Shown piece after piece: positions 9,012 to 18,091 of a stretch of DNA of 64,000 bases (positions within the stretch are counted from its first letter, which is position 1; every line of letters begins with the position of its first letter). A model generated the notes under the pieces. It was given only the letters and a program-made list of their open reading frames with translations, searched no databases and was not told the origin of the DNA. The DNA comes from Flavobacterium gillisiae (lineage in GTDB: Bacteria; Bacteroidota; Bacteroidia; Flavobacteriales; Flavobacteriaceae), in NCBI RefSeq assembly GCF_900107635.1, contig NZ_FNRD01000003.1, positions 124,001 to 188,000 of the forward strand. The letters run 5' to 3'. A program made the position numbers and the translations under genes.

Positions 9012-9962
9012 TTAAGAATTATTAACAATTAAATCAGAAAAGAAAAAAATCATACACAAAGCCAGCAGTACTGAAAGTGCAAATGTACTCAATGCTAATT
9101 TTTTTAATTCAGGATCTAATGCCTTCGGATCTTTGTTTTTATAAACGTTACTTAAATGTTTAGTTAAAGGGATGTAAGCCAATAAGAATAAATACTGATC
9201 AAACTTAAAACTATTAATTAAGGCAAAAATCAATACCAAAGACATAGCAAAAGTAACTAAAAAGTAATGGTATAGTTTTGCTTTTTTACCACCCATTTTA
9301 ACAACCAACGTATTCTTTCCTACCTTCCTATCTGACTCTTCATCACGCATATTATTCAAGTTCAAAACACCAACGCTCAAAAAGCCTATTGCCATTGCCG
9401 GCAAAAAGAGTTCGATATCTATTTGTTTTGAATACAAAAAATTCACTCCCAAGGTACTCACCAATCCAAAAAACACGAATACAAATACATCACCAAGTCC
9501 ACGATATCCATAAGCCTTTGACCCAATTGTGTATCGGATTGCCGATAAGATAGCCAGTATTCCTAATACCAAATAGAACAGCGAATAGAAAAGGTTTGTA
9601 TCAGTAAATGCGAAATAGATCAACAATACAGCTGAAAGCAACGTAAGCAAGGAAGTAATTATAATTGCTACTTTCATTGCTTGTGGAGTAATCACGCCAC
9701 TTTGAATTGCACGTTTAGGCCCAACACGATCTTCATTATCCGTGCCTTTTATCCCGTCACCATAATCATTGGCAAAATTGGATAAAATTTGCAATCCAAG
9801 CGTCGTTAATATGGCAAAACCAAATATCCTCCAGTTAAATACTTCTGTAGGAGTAAGTATATTATCCGTTGGGTTTGCCAAGGCATACATACTTCCCACA
9901 ATTATACCAGAAACGGATAAGGGTAATGTTCTTATTCTTGCTGCTTCAATCCAATGTCTCAT
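9012..9962 (-). CDS. menA: 1,4-Dihydroxy-2-naphthoate polyprenyltransferase (MenA)
   Basis: MenA attaches the polyprenyl chain to DHNA, giving demethylmenaquinone in the inner membrane. The 316-residue protein has about eight membrane segments and both Asp-rich prenyl-diphosphate motifs of the UbiA superfamily: NDYGDGIKGTDNEDR (N65-D66 to about 79) and NLNNMRDEESDRKVGKNTL (near 206). The sequence GPKRAIQSG directly after the first motif is typical of MenA rather than UbiA. It is upstream of and probably co-transcribed with the UPF0173 hydrolase gene. Confidence 0.92.
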   Translation of the reverse strand: MRHWIEAARIRTLPLSVSGIIVGSMYALANPTDNILTPTEVFNWRIFGFAILTTLGLQILSNFANDYGDGIKGTDNEDRVGPKRAIQSGVITPQAMKVAIIITSLLTLLSAVLLIYFAFTDTNLFYSLFYLVLGILAILSAIRYTIGSKAYGYRGLGDVFVFVFFGLVSTLGVNFLYSKQIDIELFLPAMAIGFLSVGVLNLNNMRDEESDRKVGKNTLVVKMGGKKAKLYHYFLVTFAMSLVLIFALINSFKFDQYLFLLAYIPLTKHLSNVYKNKDPKALDPELKKLALSTFALSVLLALCMIFFFSDLIVNNS

Positions 9963-10019
9963 TTTGTTTTATTTTACTATATTTTTATAATTCATTCTTT
10001 TTTAAGCTTTTTTAATAGC

Positions 10020-11522
10020 TTACATCCAATTATCATTAGACGTTTCGACCTTGTACAGCCATAGGTTAACATAGTGTTTTATGGTACTAAAGTCTCCTAA
10101 TTGAAACGTAAGGTTCCCTCCCGCTGTATGTATTATTATCGACCCAATATTAGCCTTCTTGTGCCAAAACAACTGCGAAGTAGTAATAGCCTGGATTTTA
10201 CTAGGTTCAATTATTCTATTATCAATATCCCAAGCACCGCTTTGTTTAATTATAAAGTCATCGTTAATATAAAGCCTATTATTCTGAAAACCAAAATAAA
10301 CAATTAGCCCTACAAACAACAGATACAGTACTACCGCATAGGTATAATCATAAAACAATGGCTGAATATATTTTGCAAAAGCAAAAAAAGCAACTACAGG
10401 CAGCAGCATTGACAGAAAGATGGAAAAAACAAGCTTGCGGTAATTCGGTTTTAAAACAATTCCTTTTACAGGTATTTTTTGAAATAACAGTTTAAAAACA
10501 GCCTCTTTTTCAGTTTCATTACAACCCGGAATTTCAATTACAGTTTTACTATTCTCTTTATCACTGCTCGTTGCTTGCCTAATTTTAATTTCCAAAATAT
10601 TCATTTTCTTTTGAAAATAATTTCTGGTAACAGTGACTATTTGTACTTTTTCTGGCTTTACGATAGTATTCTTAGTACTTAACAGTCCGAAAGAAAGCAA
10701 CAATGAACTGTTTTGTTTAGCCACCTTATAATCAAAATACTTGTAGACAACCCGAGCTAAATTGATTATCAAAACCAAAGCAAACATTAAGATGAAAAAA
10801 AAGACAATCGAACTAATTACTGAACGCTGTTCTACATAGGCATCAAACTGCTCTTTGTCAAAATCTGCGTCTGCTATAAAGCTTTTACTTTGTTCATATA
10901 AAGTTGTAAAAAAAGCCAAGATCAATCCCAAAGTTTTCACATAATTAGAAGTAATCCCTACTTTTAACAAGCTCAAGAAACTAATCTTAACGATCGACTC
11001 TTTCTCGACACTTTTCTCTTGAACAATCGTTTGCTCATCTGATAAAATCGAAGTTTTCTTCTCATCAGCCAATAATCTAGCTTTTAAAGCTAAGGCTAAC
11101 GGGTGCGAAATTGCTTTAATCCTTCCTTCTTTCTTAGCACTTCCGGCCGTATCCACATTCAACTCATAAACACCTATAAAACGCTGAATTAAAGACTGAT
11201 TTATATCTACTTGCTGGATTTTATCCAGTTGAATAATCGTTTTTGTTTTATTAAAAATTCCTTCGCTAATAATAAACTCTTCATTTTCATCCTGTAGGTA
11301 AAAAGTAAAGTTCAAATATTTCAAATAGGCTACTACTGCCGTTACTATTAAAAAAACTCCAATACCCGAAAAGATATAAACTTTATTTGAATCGTCAAAC
11401 CTAACAACATAGACTAACAACACAGGCCATAAAGCACGTCCCCACTTTTGAATGGTATCAAAAAAAAGTATTACAATGCCAACAGCGGACTGTCTTTGAG
11501 GCTGATTGAACTGCTCCACCAT
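10020..11522 (-). CDS. PH-domain membrane protein, YdbT-like (bPH2/DUF304)
   Basis: The 500-residue protein has paired hydrophobic segments followed by bacterial PH-like (DUF304) modules. The repeats are recognisable from similar stretches: IIQLDKIQQVDINQSLIQRFIGVYELNVDTAG at the first, KPEKVQIVTVTRN at the second, and EPSKIQAITTSQLFWHKKANIGSI at the third. The order resembles YdbT, which works with the shorter YdbS encoded just upstream. The start codon overlaps the stop of that gene by one base (11522). The biological role of this pair is not established. Confidence 0.82.
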   Translation of the reverse strand: MVEQFNQPQRQSAVGIVILFFDTIQKWGRALWPVLLVYVVRFDDSNKVYIFSGIGVFLIVTAVVAYLKYLNFTFYLQDENEEFIISEGIFNKTKTIIQLDKIQQVDINQSLIQRFIGVYELNVDTAGSAKKEGRIKAISHPLALALKARLLADEKKTSILSDEQTIVQEKSVEKESIVKISFLSLLKVGITSNYVKTLGLILAFFTTLYEQSKSFIADADFDKEQFDAYVEQRSVISSIVFFFILMFALVLIINLARVVYKYFDYKVAKQNSSLLLSFGLLSTKNTIVKPEKVQIVTVTRNYFQKKMNILEIKIRQATSSDKENSKTVIEIPGCNETEKEAVFKLLFQKIPVKGIVLKPNYRKLVFSIFLSMLLPVVAFFAFAKYIQPLFYDYTYAVVLYLLFVGLIVYFGFQNNRLYINDDFIIKQSGAWDIDNRIIEPSKIQAITTSQLFWHKKANIGSIIIHTAGGNLTFQLGDFSTIKHYVNLWLYKVETSNDNWM

Positions 11523-12037
11523 TACAATTGCTTTTGTATTTTCCCCATCAACAATTGCTTAATATTTTCTGCTTGATCTATCGCTATTCCTGGAACTTCT
11601 AAATCACTCGAACTACCACCCGCGGTAAAAACTTCAATTTTTGCTAATCCAAAATACCTCGAAACTAAACCTTCATGTAAAGCCACATGTTGAATTCTGT
11701 TATAAGGAATTACAATTGTATTTGTCGCTATAATTCCATGCCTGAAAAGTACATCATGAGTCCTAAATGCAAATCCTTTTTTCTTATAGCTAATTCTCGA
11801 AAGTAACAAAACAAGAAAAAGAAATATAAAATAAGCTGCTAAAATCCCAACCGCAAAAACTAATAATCCTCGATTGAGAAACAGCAATACTCCCAAGCCT
11901 GCTCCCGCGAGTAAAAAAAAGAAAAAGACATTAAGCAAGGTTACTTTCCAATAATCAGCATGTAAAACAGTGAATTCTACTTCTTCAAATTTAGGAAGCT
12001 GCGTTGTATCGATGGTCTCGTTTGAGAAGTTCTCCAT
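11522..12037 (-). CDS. PH-domain membrane protein, YdbS-like (bPH2/DUF304)
   Basis: This 171-residue protein has two closely spaced membrane helices (about residues 32-52 and 58-82), followed by one bacterial PH-like module: FRTHDVLFRHGIIATNTIVI, then PYNRIQHVALHEGLVSRYFG and LAKIEVFTAGG. This is the classic YdbS arrangement. It overlaps the YdbT-like gene by one base, so the two are translationally coupled and probably form a complex in the inner membrane. Function is inferred only at the level of family. Confidence 0.83.
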   Translation of the reverse strand: MENFSNETIDTTQLPKFEEVEFTVLHADYWKVTLLNVFFFFLLAGAGLGVLLFLNRGLLVFAVGILAAYFIFLFLVLLLSRISYKKKGFAFRTHDVLFRHGIIATNTIVIPYNRIQHVALHEGLVSRYFGLAKIEVFTAGGSSSDLEVPGIAIDQAENIKQLLMGKIQKQL

Positions 12038-12113
12038 TTATTTTTTGTTAAAAGTTCAGTATTCAAAACGTTTAAAGTATGTTATCAAAATCAACTTCAA
12101 AATTCAAACTTTT

Positions 12114-12944
12114 TTATGGTAACCATTTTTTCTCAAAGTTTGGCTTACGTTTTTCAAGGAAAGCATTTCTACCTTCTTTGGCTTCTTCAGTCATATAGGC
12201 TAATCGTGTAGCTTCACCTGCAAAAACCTGTTGTCCTACCATTCCGTCATCGGTCAGGTTCATCGCAAATTTTAGCATTTTAATAGCCATGGGTGATTTG
12301 CCTAATATTTCTTGTGCCCACCCATAAGCGGTATCTTCTAATTCTGCATGTGGAATAACGGCATTTACCATTCCCATATCCATTGCATCTTGAGCTGAAT
12401 AATTGCGCCCTAAAAAGAAAATCTCACGTGCTTTTTTCTGTCCTACCATCTTTGCAAGGTAAGCTGAACCATAACCACCATCAAAACTAGTCACATCAGC
12501 ATCTGTTTGTTTAAAGATAGCGTGTTCTTTGCTCGCAAGTGTTAGATCGCAAACTACATGTAAACTATGTCCACCTCCTACTGCCCAACCAGGAACTACA
12601 GCAATTACTACCTTTGGCATAAAACGGATTAAACGTTGTACTTCTAATATATTCAAACGATGTTGACCGTCTTCTCCCACGTACCCTTGATGACCACGCG
12701 CATTTTGATCTCCACCACTACAAAAAGAATATACTCCATCTTTAGACGAAGGACCTTCAGCAGATAACAAAACAACCCCAATTGAAGTGTCCTCTTGTGC
12801 ATCATAAAATGCGTTGTATAACTCAGCTGTTGTTTTTGGACGAAAAGCATTGCGGACATCGGGTCTATTGAACGCTATTCTAGCGACTCCATTGCATTTC
12901 TTATAGGTGATATCTTCGTATTCTTTGGCAGTGATCCAATCCAT
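12114..12944 (-). CDS. menB: 1,4-Dihydroxy-2-naphthoyl-CoA synthase (MenB)
   Basis: MenB cyclises o-succinylbenzoyl-CoA to DHNA-CoA. The 276-residue protein is a crotonase-superfamily member with the MenB-specific features RIAFNRPDVRNAFRPKTT near residue 22, the oxyanion-hole segment CSGGDQNARG near 73, VVPGWAVGGGHSLHVVCDL near 115, and DVTSFDGGYGSAYLAKMVGQ near 150. The C-terminus KRKPNFEKKWLP is also typical. It is cytosolic. A 900-bp gene-free stretch lies upstream, so it has its own promoter, which I could not locate with confidence. Confidence 0.95.
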   Translation of the reverse strand: MDWITAKEYEDITYKKCNGVARIAFNRPDVRNAFRPKTTAELYNAFYDAQEDTSIGVVLLSAEGPSSKDGVYSFCSGGDQNARGHQGYVGEDGQHRLNILEVQRLIRFMPKVVIAVVPGWAVGGGHSLHVVCDLTLASKEHAIFKQTDADVTSFDGGYGSAYLAKMVGQKKAREIFFLGRNYSAQDAMDMGMVNAVIPHAELEDTAYGWAQEILGKSPMAIKMLKFAMNLTDDGMVGQQVFAGEATRLAYMTEEAKEGRNAFLEKRKPNFEKKWLP

Positions 12945-13627
12945 TATAATTGATTTAAATTATTTAAGTGTAAAAATAAATCATTTTTTGCATTTTATAC
13001 TATTCTATGAGGGAAGCTTTGGAAATCCTTCCTTTACAAAACGGCTGTAAAGTGTTAAAGTTTAAAAAAAAATAACTTATTAACAGTGGTCAACTACTAT
13101 AATGACTAATTTTAGATCATGCTAATCAGCAGAATAGGAATAAAAAATCCTGATTTAGCAATTATACTTCACTGATTTATTAACCTAAAAAAAGAATAAT
13201 TTGAATTCAATTAAAAATTTTGTCGCTCCTTGTTCTATGGTACTAAATTCTGTTACTTTGACAATCGAGCTAATGAGAAAATCATTTATAAAACCAGCAA
13301 AAAAATAAAGAGTAACACCGACGGTTAAAAAAATAGAATTCTTTTCTCACTTACCATATTGGATAAGTTGACTAATGTTAGAGAAAGAATCTTGCAATAT
13401 ATATACAAAACCAATGGCTTTTAATGTGAAATTGATTCTTAGCTGCTAAGTAAATGTTTGAACATCTAAAGACAAGTATTCATTGAAGTAATTTTATGCT
13501 TGAGTCAATATTTTAAAAATAGTATTTATACTAGAAAACTAATTGCAAAAGCAATAGAACTACTATACAAATGAAATTGTAATTATTTTGGTGTCGTTTT
13601 ATATTTTATGAAATGGCATTTAAGAGA
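12945..13627. other. Gene-free stretch upstream of menB
   Basis: No open frame longer than a few tens of codons, no tRNA and no recognisable RNA was found here on either strand. The sequence is very AT-rich with scattered stops and looks like decayed DNA. It must contain the menB promoter near its left end. The adjoining 13628-13709 segment is recognisable and listed separately; the rest holds nothing I can name. Confidence 0.5.
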
Positions 13628-13709
13628 GAAAGACTAACCCTTTTGGATTAGTCTTTCTTTTTTTTATTCTTTAATCAGGTATATCTCGTCTTCTTTATTT
13701 CGATTACGA
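13628..13709 (-). pseudogene. Duplicated terminator and 3' end of the CvfB-like gene
   Basis: The hairpin AAGACTAACC...GGATTAGTCTT with a T-rich tail, followed by TTATTCTTTAATCAGG and the next ~30 bases, repeats the terminator and last codons of the CvfB-like gene at 14721-14809. The relic differs by a one-base deletion (AAATAAAG against AAATTAAAG on the minus strand) and a few substitutions, then fades out near 13709. It lies in the same orientation as the intact copy, on the other side of the kinase-like gene 13866-14705. Confidence 0.78.
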
Positions 13710-13865
13710 TAGAAAAACAATTCTCCACAAAACTAAATTCAGAAAAATAAAAGCAGCCTTTCAGTAAAGCGAATAAATTATTTTCATTCGTTTTTAACAA
13801 TATAATCAGTATATTTAAGAATCGCTACTCATTATCAAATAGTTATTCATTTAATTCAGTACTTA

Positions 13866-14705
13866 ATGAAATTTTGGAAAAAATATGTCTCGACCATAAA
13901 ACATAATATTCTAATTTCTTTAGATCAAAATAGAAATTTGAAATATTGGAGAGACGACATGTTTTCTAATACCATTGTTTTTACAATTCCTTTTAGTATT
14001 ATCGCTTTTATCCCCTCATTAATTTGGGCTTTAGATATGGGGTATTATACCTTAGCAATAATTGACGTATTCTCTGTTTTAATCGTGATGATAGTAGGTT
14101 TCAAAAAAGGAATCAAAATAAAATACAGAAAATTATTATTCATAGGCACCATGTACGTACTTAGTTTTACTTTGATTTATTATGTAGGTCTTAATAGTAC
14201 GCTCTATTTACTTGCTTCCTGTTTTTTGTCTGTCTTTATATATTCTTTTAAAAACAAATACACACCAGCACTTTTAAACCTATACATAACAATACTTTAT
14301 ATTTCGTTATATTATTCAGACCTAATATTAATTCATAATAATTATTTTAAACTATATGAACTTCTAGCTGTATTTTCAAACCTGATTTTTATAAGTTTTT
14401 TAATATGTTCTTTAATTCCAAGGTTATTTGACCACTTGAATGATAGCTTCCAGGAAACCTTACTTCATACTAAAAAAATAGAAAAACAAAATGATTTACT
14501 CAAAGAAATAACTTGGATACAGTCTCATGTGGTTAGAACCCCACTATCAAGATTAATAGCTATTGTAGAACTTTTAAAAGATCCTGATAACTCCGAACAG
14601 GATAAAAAATTCCTTTTAGACAATGTAATGATTTCAAGCAGGGAACTTGACGAAGTCATAAAAGAAATTGTAGAAAAAGCTGAAACCGTACAGGCTAATG
14701 AATAA
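13866..14705 (+). CDS. Membrane histidine-kinase-like protein lacking an ATPase domain
   Basis: The 279-residue protein has six hydrophobic segments between about residues 38 and 190, then a coiled-coil linker (HTKKIEKQNDLLKEI) and a DHp-type helix pair: TWIQSHVVRTPLSRLIAIVE with His221 in the H-box, then SSRELDEVIKEIVEKAE. It stops there, with no N, G1 or G2 box of a HATPase domain. So it could accept or relay phosphate but not make it by itself. Proteins ending right after such a DHp are, as far as I recall, seen elsewhere in Bacteroidota, so this may be an intact form rather than a truncation. It is flanked by duplicated CvfB 3' sequence, a sign of insertion. Confidence 0.72.
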   Translation: MKFWKKYVSTIKHNILISLDQNRNLKYWRDDMFSNTIVFTIPFSIIAFIPSLIWALDMGYYTLAIIDVFSVLIVMIVGFKKGIKIKYRKLLFIGTMYVLSFTLIYYVGLNSTLYLLASCFLSVFIYSFKNKYTPALLNLYITILYISLYYSDLILIHNNYFKLYELLAVFSNLIFISFLICSLIPRLFDHLNDSFQETLLHTKKIEKQNDLLKEITWIQSHVVRTPLSRLIAIVELLKDPDNSEQDKKFLLDNVMISSRELDEVIKEIVEKAETVQANE

Positions 14706-14720
14706 GCTTTCATTTTAGGC

Positions 14721-14758
14721 AAAAAAAAGACTAACCCAAAACGGTTAGTCTTTTTTTT
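14721..14758. terminator. Bidirectional Rho-independent terminator
   Basis: The hairpin AAGACTAACC-caaaac-GGTTAGTCTT has an A-run before and a T-run after, so it works in both directions for the convergent kinase-like and CvfB-like genes. A diverged copy lies at 13628-13662. Confidence 0.9.
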
Positions 14759-14759
14759 A

Positions 14760-15614
14760 TTATTCTTTAATCAGGTATATCCCGTCTTCTTTAATTTCGA
14801 TTAGCTTTTCTCTATAGAGAGCTCCAATCGCTTTTTTGAATGTTTTCTTACTCATTTTTAAAACAGTCTTAATATCTTCTGGATGTGAACTATCAGTCAA
14901 TCTTAAAAAACCACGGCTTGCTCTTAATTCATCTAGAATAATATCTGCATTAGGCTCGATACTTTGATATCCTTGAATCTGTAGAGAAACATCAATTTTA
15001 TTGTCAGGACGAATATTTTTAATGTAACCACGCATACGATCTCCCGTACGAATAGCATCATCATATACCTCATCCTTATACAACAAGCCTTTAAACTGCT
15101 CGTTGATAATTACATTGATTCCTATTTCAGTTATATGAGAAACGATCAGCTCTACTTCTTCTCCTTTTTCAACAGTAAGCACTTCATTTTTAAGAAACTG
15201 ATTCGTCTTACTTGAAGCAACTAATCGATTTGTTTTCTCATCCATATAAAGATACACTAAGTAGCGCTTTCCTTTTTCCATAGGACGAGCCTGTTCTTTA
15301 AACGGAACCAGAATGTCTTTTTCCATTCCCCAATCCATAAAAGCACCAATCTGATTAACATAATTCACACGCAAAAGCGCAAATTCATTTAATAAAATAT
15401 AAGGCTCAAGCGTTGTTGCTACAGGACGTTCTTCATGATCTAAATAAACAAAAACAATCAACTCCTCACCTATCTCAAATTCGTTAGGCACATATTTATT
15501 GGGTAAAAGTATGTCGTGTATTCCCTCAGGATCGGTCTCTGGCGTACCCAGAAATAAACCAACTTTAGTATCACGAAGTATTGTAAGCGTATTGTATTTT
15601 CCTATTTCAATCAT
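14760..15614 (-). CDS. CvfB-like S1 RNA-binding protein
   Basis: The 284-residue cytosolic protein fits the CvfB/YitL family: several S1-like OB-fold modules followed by a small winged-helix domain. Visible segments are MIEIGKYNTLTILRDTKVGLF (module 1), NQIGAFMDWGMEKDILVPF (module 2), ITEIGINVIINEQFKGLLY (module 3), and the winged helix with MSKKTFKKAIGALYREKLI at the C-terminus. The start is placed at 15614 because the family begins with MIEIG; the open frame continues to 15779 but those residues overlap an intergenic repeat. CvfB proteins are known as RNA-binding virulence or expression regulators in Gram-positives; the role here is not known. Confidence 0.87.
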   Translation of the reverse strand: MIEIGKYNTLTILRDTKVGLFLGTPETDPEGIHDILLPNKYVPNEFEIGEELIVFVYLDHEERPVATTLEPYILLNEFALLRVNYVNQIGAFMDWGMEKDILVPFKEQARPMEKGKRYLVYLYMDEKTNRLVASSKTNQFLKNEVLTVEKGEEVELIVSHITEIGINVIINEQFKGLLYKDEVYDDAIRTGDRMRGYIKNIRPDNKIDVSLQIQGYQSIEPNADIILDELRASRGFLRLTDSSHPEDIKTVLKMSKKTFKKAIGALYREKLIEIKEDGIYLIKE

Positions 15615-15734
15615 TTTATTCAATTTTCTAAGGCGCAAAGGTACGAAGTTTGAAAATAGTAAACCCATCCCATCATACAATTCCCTCGTATTTTCCTTAT
15701 TAGAAGCAAAAACAACATAAATTACAAAAACGAT

Positions 15735-15808
15735 TCGTCCCGCTATCCGCAGTATCTTTTGGGCTAAACCCCAGCCCAAAAAGGATACGCGCTTCTATCG
15801 GGGCTAAA
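15735..15808. repeat. Intergenic structured repeat, family B, copy 2
   Basis: On the minus strand the element reads TAGCCCCGATAGAAGCGCG, ATCCTTTT, a hairpin TTGGGCT-ggggttt-AGCCCAA, then GCGGATAGCGGGAC. The arms and central hairpin match the layout of the copy at 8234-8313. The copies share arms but not hairpin sequence, which suggests the structure rather than the exact sequence is kept. Confidence 0.55.
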
Positions 15809-15947
15809 TTACAACGTTTCATTTTCTACAAAACCAACAAAAAGCTCCTTAAAACTCATTAAACAACTATTAAAATTATTTTTTCTACCTATTAAATTTC
15901 TTTTTTTACTTAATTTTAAATTCTCAAAATAAAACATCAAAAAACAA

Positions 15948-17300
15948 ATGAAACCAAATCCTTTCTGTTACCTCCTTACCTTATTGTTTTTCACCCAAAT
16001 CAGCTTCGCCCAAATCACTGTTGATGATCCCGAAATCAAAAAAATGATTACTGAAGTCAAAGCTGAAAGTCTTGAAAACACCGTAAAAAAACTTGTTTCC
16101 TTTGGAACCCGCCATACCTTAAGCGATACCAAAAGTAAAACGCGAGGCATCGGAGCAGCACAACAATGGGTGAAATCTGAATTCGAAAAATACGCTTTAG
16201 AATCAAATGGCCGACTTACGTCAAAAATAGATTATTTTACCATCAAAGCAGATGGAAGACGAATAGCTGTTGATAGCCAACTGGGGAATGTAATGGCAAC
16301 CTTAAAAGGAACAGATTCCGGCGATGACCGTGTTTTGATTATCAGCGGACATCTCGACTCGCGAGTTACCGATGTTATGGATGCTAAATCAGATGCTCCC
16401 GGAGCAAATGATGACGGTTCTGGCGTTGCCGCCATGATGGAACTAGCTAAAATAATGAGTAAAAGATCTTTTCCTTACACCATCCTTTTTGTAGCAGTTA
16501 CAGGAGAAGAGCAAGGATTGTATGGCGCCAGACATTTGGCAGAGCTTGCCAAGCAAGAAAATTGGAACATTGTCGCCATGCTCAACAACGATATGATAGG
16601 AAACAGCTTGTCTAGCGGAACAAACCTAAGAGACAATACTAAAGTAAGAGTATTTAGTGAAGCGACTCCTTATCTTGAAACGGAGGACGAAGCAAAAATG
16701 AGAAAACTAACCAATAGAGACAACGACAGCCCTTCCAGGTTATTAGCCCGCTACATCAAAACAGCAACTGATCAATACGTAGATCAGTTAGAGGTCAATC
16801 TTGTCTACAGAAACGATCGTTTTTTACGTGGTGGCGATCATACTCCTTTTAGTCAAAATGGTTTTACCGCTGTTCGTTTTTGCGAGATGAACGAAAACTA
16901 TAATCACCAGCACCAGGACTTACGAACTGAAAATACGGTTAAATATGGCGACTTACCTGAATTTATGGACTTTGAATACCTACGCAAAATAGCTGCATCA
17001 AATTTAGCCACATTGGCTAATTTAGCTTGGGCACCAAAATCACCTACCAATGTGGGAATTGAGGTAAAAGACCTAACTAATTTCTCAACATTGGCTTGGA
17101 AAGCAGCTGATAATAAAAAAACGTACGGGTACCAGGTTCTAATTAGAGAAACATCAGCCACAAACTGGGAGAAAATGATTTTCGTAACAGACACCAATGC
17201 AACAATACCGTATTCTAAGGATAATTTTCTTTTTGCCGTTCAAGCAATAGATGAATTAGGACATGCGAGTTTGCCCGTTTTTCCAGTACCTATTCGTTAA
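15948..17300 (+). CDS. Secreted M28-family zinc aminopeptidase
   Basis: The 450-residue protein has a signal peptide (MKPNPFCYLLTLLFFTQISFAQ). The catalytic domain shows the two-zinc M28 pattern: SGHLDSR (first His and Asp), GANDDGSGVAAMMELA (bridging Asp), VTGEEQGLYGARHLA (catalytic Glu-Glu), MLNNDMIGN (Asp) and, near the end, GGDHTPFSQNGF and YNHQHQD (His). The last ~90 residues look like a small beta domain of fibronectin type (VGIEVKDLTNFSTLAWKA). It is probably periplasmic or exported and trims N-terminal amino acids from peptides. Confidence 0.9.
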   Translation: MKPNPFCYLLTLLFFTQISFAQITVDDPEIKKMITEVKAESLENTVKKLVSFGTRHTLSDTKSKTRGIGAAQQWVKSEFEKYALESNGRLTSKIDYFTIKADGRRIAVDSQLGNVMATLKGTDSGDDRVLIISGHLDSRVTDVMDAKSDAPGANDDGSGVAAMMELAKIMSKRSFPYTILFVAVTGEEQGLYGARHLAELAKQENWNIVAMLNNDMIGNSLSSGTNLRDNTKVRVFSEATPYLETEDEAKMRKLTNRDNDSPSRLLARYIKTATDQYVDQLEVNLVYRNDRFLRGGDHTPFSQNGFTAVRFCEMNENYNHQHQDLRTENTVKYGDLPEFMDFEYLRKIAASNLATLANLAWAPKSPTNVGIEVKDLTNFSTLAWKAADNKKTYGYQVLIRETSATNWEKMIFVTDTNATIPYSKDNFLFAVQAIDELGHASLPVFPVPIR

Positions 17301-17424
17301 AAATCATATGATTACCCAAAGAGAAAAGCGCTCTCTACCCCAAAAATAGTATAATCTAACACAAGTAATAATGACAGGAAAAAACAGTGACGAGAAACAA
17401 TCCAAACAACTCATTAATCTAAAA

Positions 17425-17991
17425 ATGATTAAGAAAAATTTATCGACAATTGTATTCCTAATCTTTATTGCTATTCTACTATTCAGCCCGGACGCAAAAT
17501 CTTTTCTCATCAAGCAGTTGATGTTCACTGGTCTTTTCAACGCTGAGATTTCATCAGTTAACTCTTCAGACAATATACTCCGCAATCATTTTGATTTTAA
17601 AGATTACGAAGGCAATGTTAAGAATACAGCTGACTTGAAAGGTAAAGTTGTTTTCATCAACTTTTGGGCATCTTGGTGTCCACCATGTGTTGCTGAATTT
17701 CCTTCTATAGAAAAATTCCACTCTGAATTTAAAAATAATGATAAAATTGTTTTTTTGATGATCAACATGGATGATAATATAGCCACGGGAAAGCAGTTTT
17801 TAGACAAGAAAAAGTATTCGTTACCCATTTTTCAAGCCGTATCAGCCGTACCTCAAGAAATTTATTCTAGTTCATTACCTACTACCGTTGTTTTGGATAA
17901 ATTTGGAATAATGAGATTACACCATGAGGGTTTCGCCAACTATGGCGGGAAAAAATTTAATCTTCAGATAAAACAGTTGCTTGAGGAATAA
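17425..17991 (+). CDS. TlpA-like membrane-anchored thioredoxin
   Basis: The protein has an N-terminal signal anchor (KKNLSTIVFLIFIAILLFSP) followed by a periplasmic thioredoxin domain with the redox motif FWASWCPPCVAEFPSIEKF and the cis-Pro segment SSLPTTVVLDKFG. It is a TlpA/ResA-type thiol-disulfide oxidoreductase, probably reducing disulfides in secreted proteins or apocytochromes. The start at 17425 puts the hydrophobic anchor at the N-terminus; an in-frame ATG at 17371 would add 18 mostly charged residues and cannot be excluded. It stands alone before a terminator. Confidence 0.86.
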   Translation: MIKKNLSTIVFLIFIAILLFSPDAKSFLIKQLMFTGLFNAEISSVNSSDNILRNHFDFKDYEGNVKNTADLKGKVVFINFWASWCPPCVAEFPSIEKFHSEFKNNDKIVFLMINMDDNIATGKQFLDKKKYSLPIFQAVSAVPQEIYSSSLPTTVVLDKFGIMRLHHEGFANYGGKKFNLQIKQLLEE

Positions 17992-18044
17992 ATATAGTAA
18001 AGACTCACTACCTACAATGTTATTTATAGAGATGAGACAGAACC

Positions 18045-18072
18045 AAAAAAAGCGCCCATAAGGCGCTTTTTT
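18045..18072. terminator. Rho-independent terminator
   Basis: AAAAAAAGCGCC-cata-AGGCGCTTTTTT is a tight hairpin between the convergent TlpA-like and DUF2853 genes, with A and T runs on each side, so it serves both. Confidence 0.9.
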
Positions 18073-18091
18073 CATATTATAAAAAAAAATA

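Noticed and set aside
15615..15779. Longer N-terminus for the CvfB-like protein
   Set aside because: The extra 55 residues are encoded largely by DNA overlapping the repeat at 15735-15808, and the family starts at the later Met.
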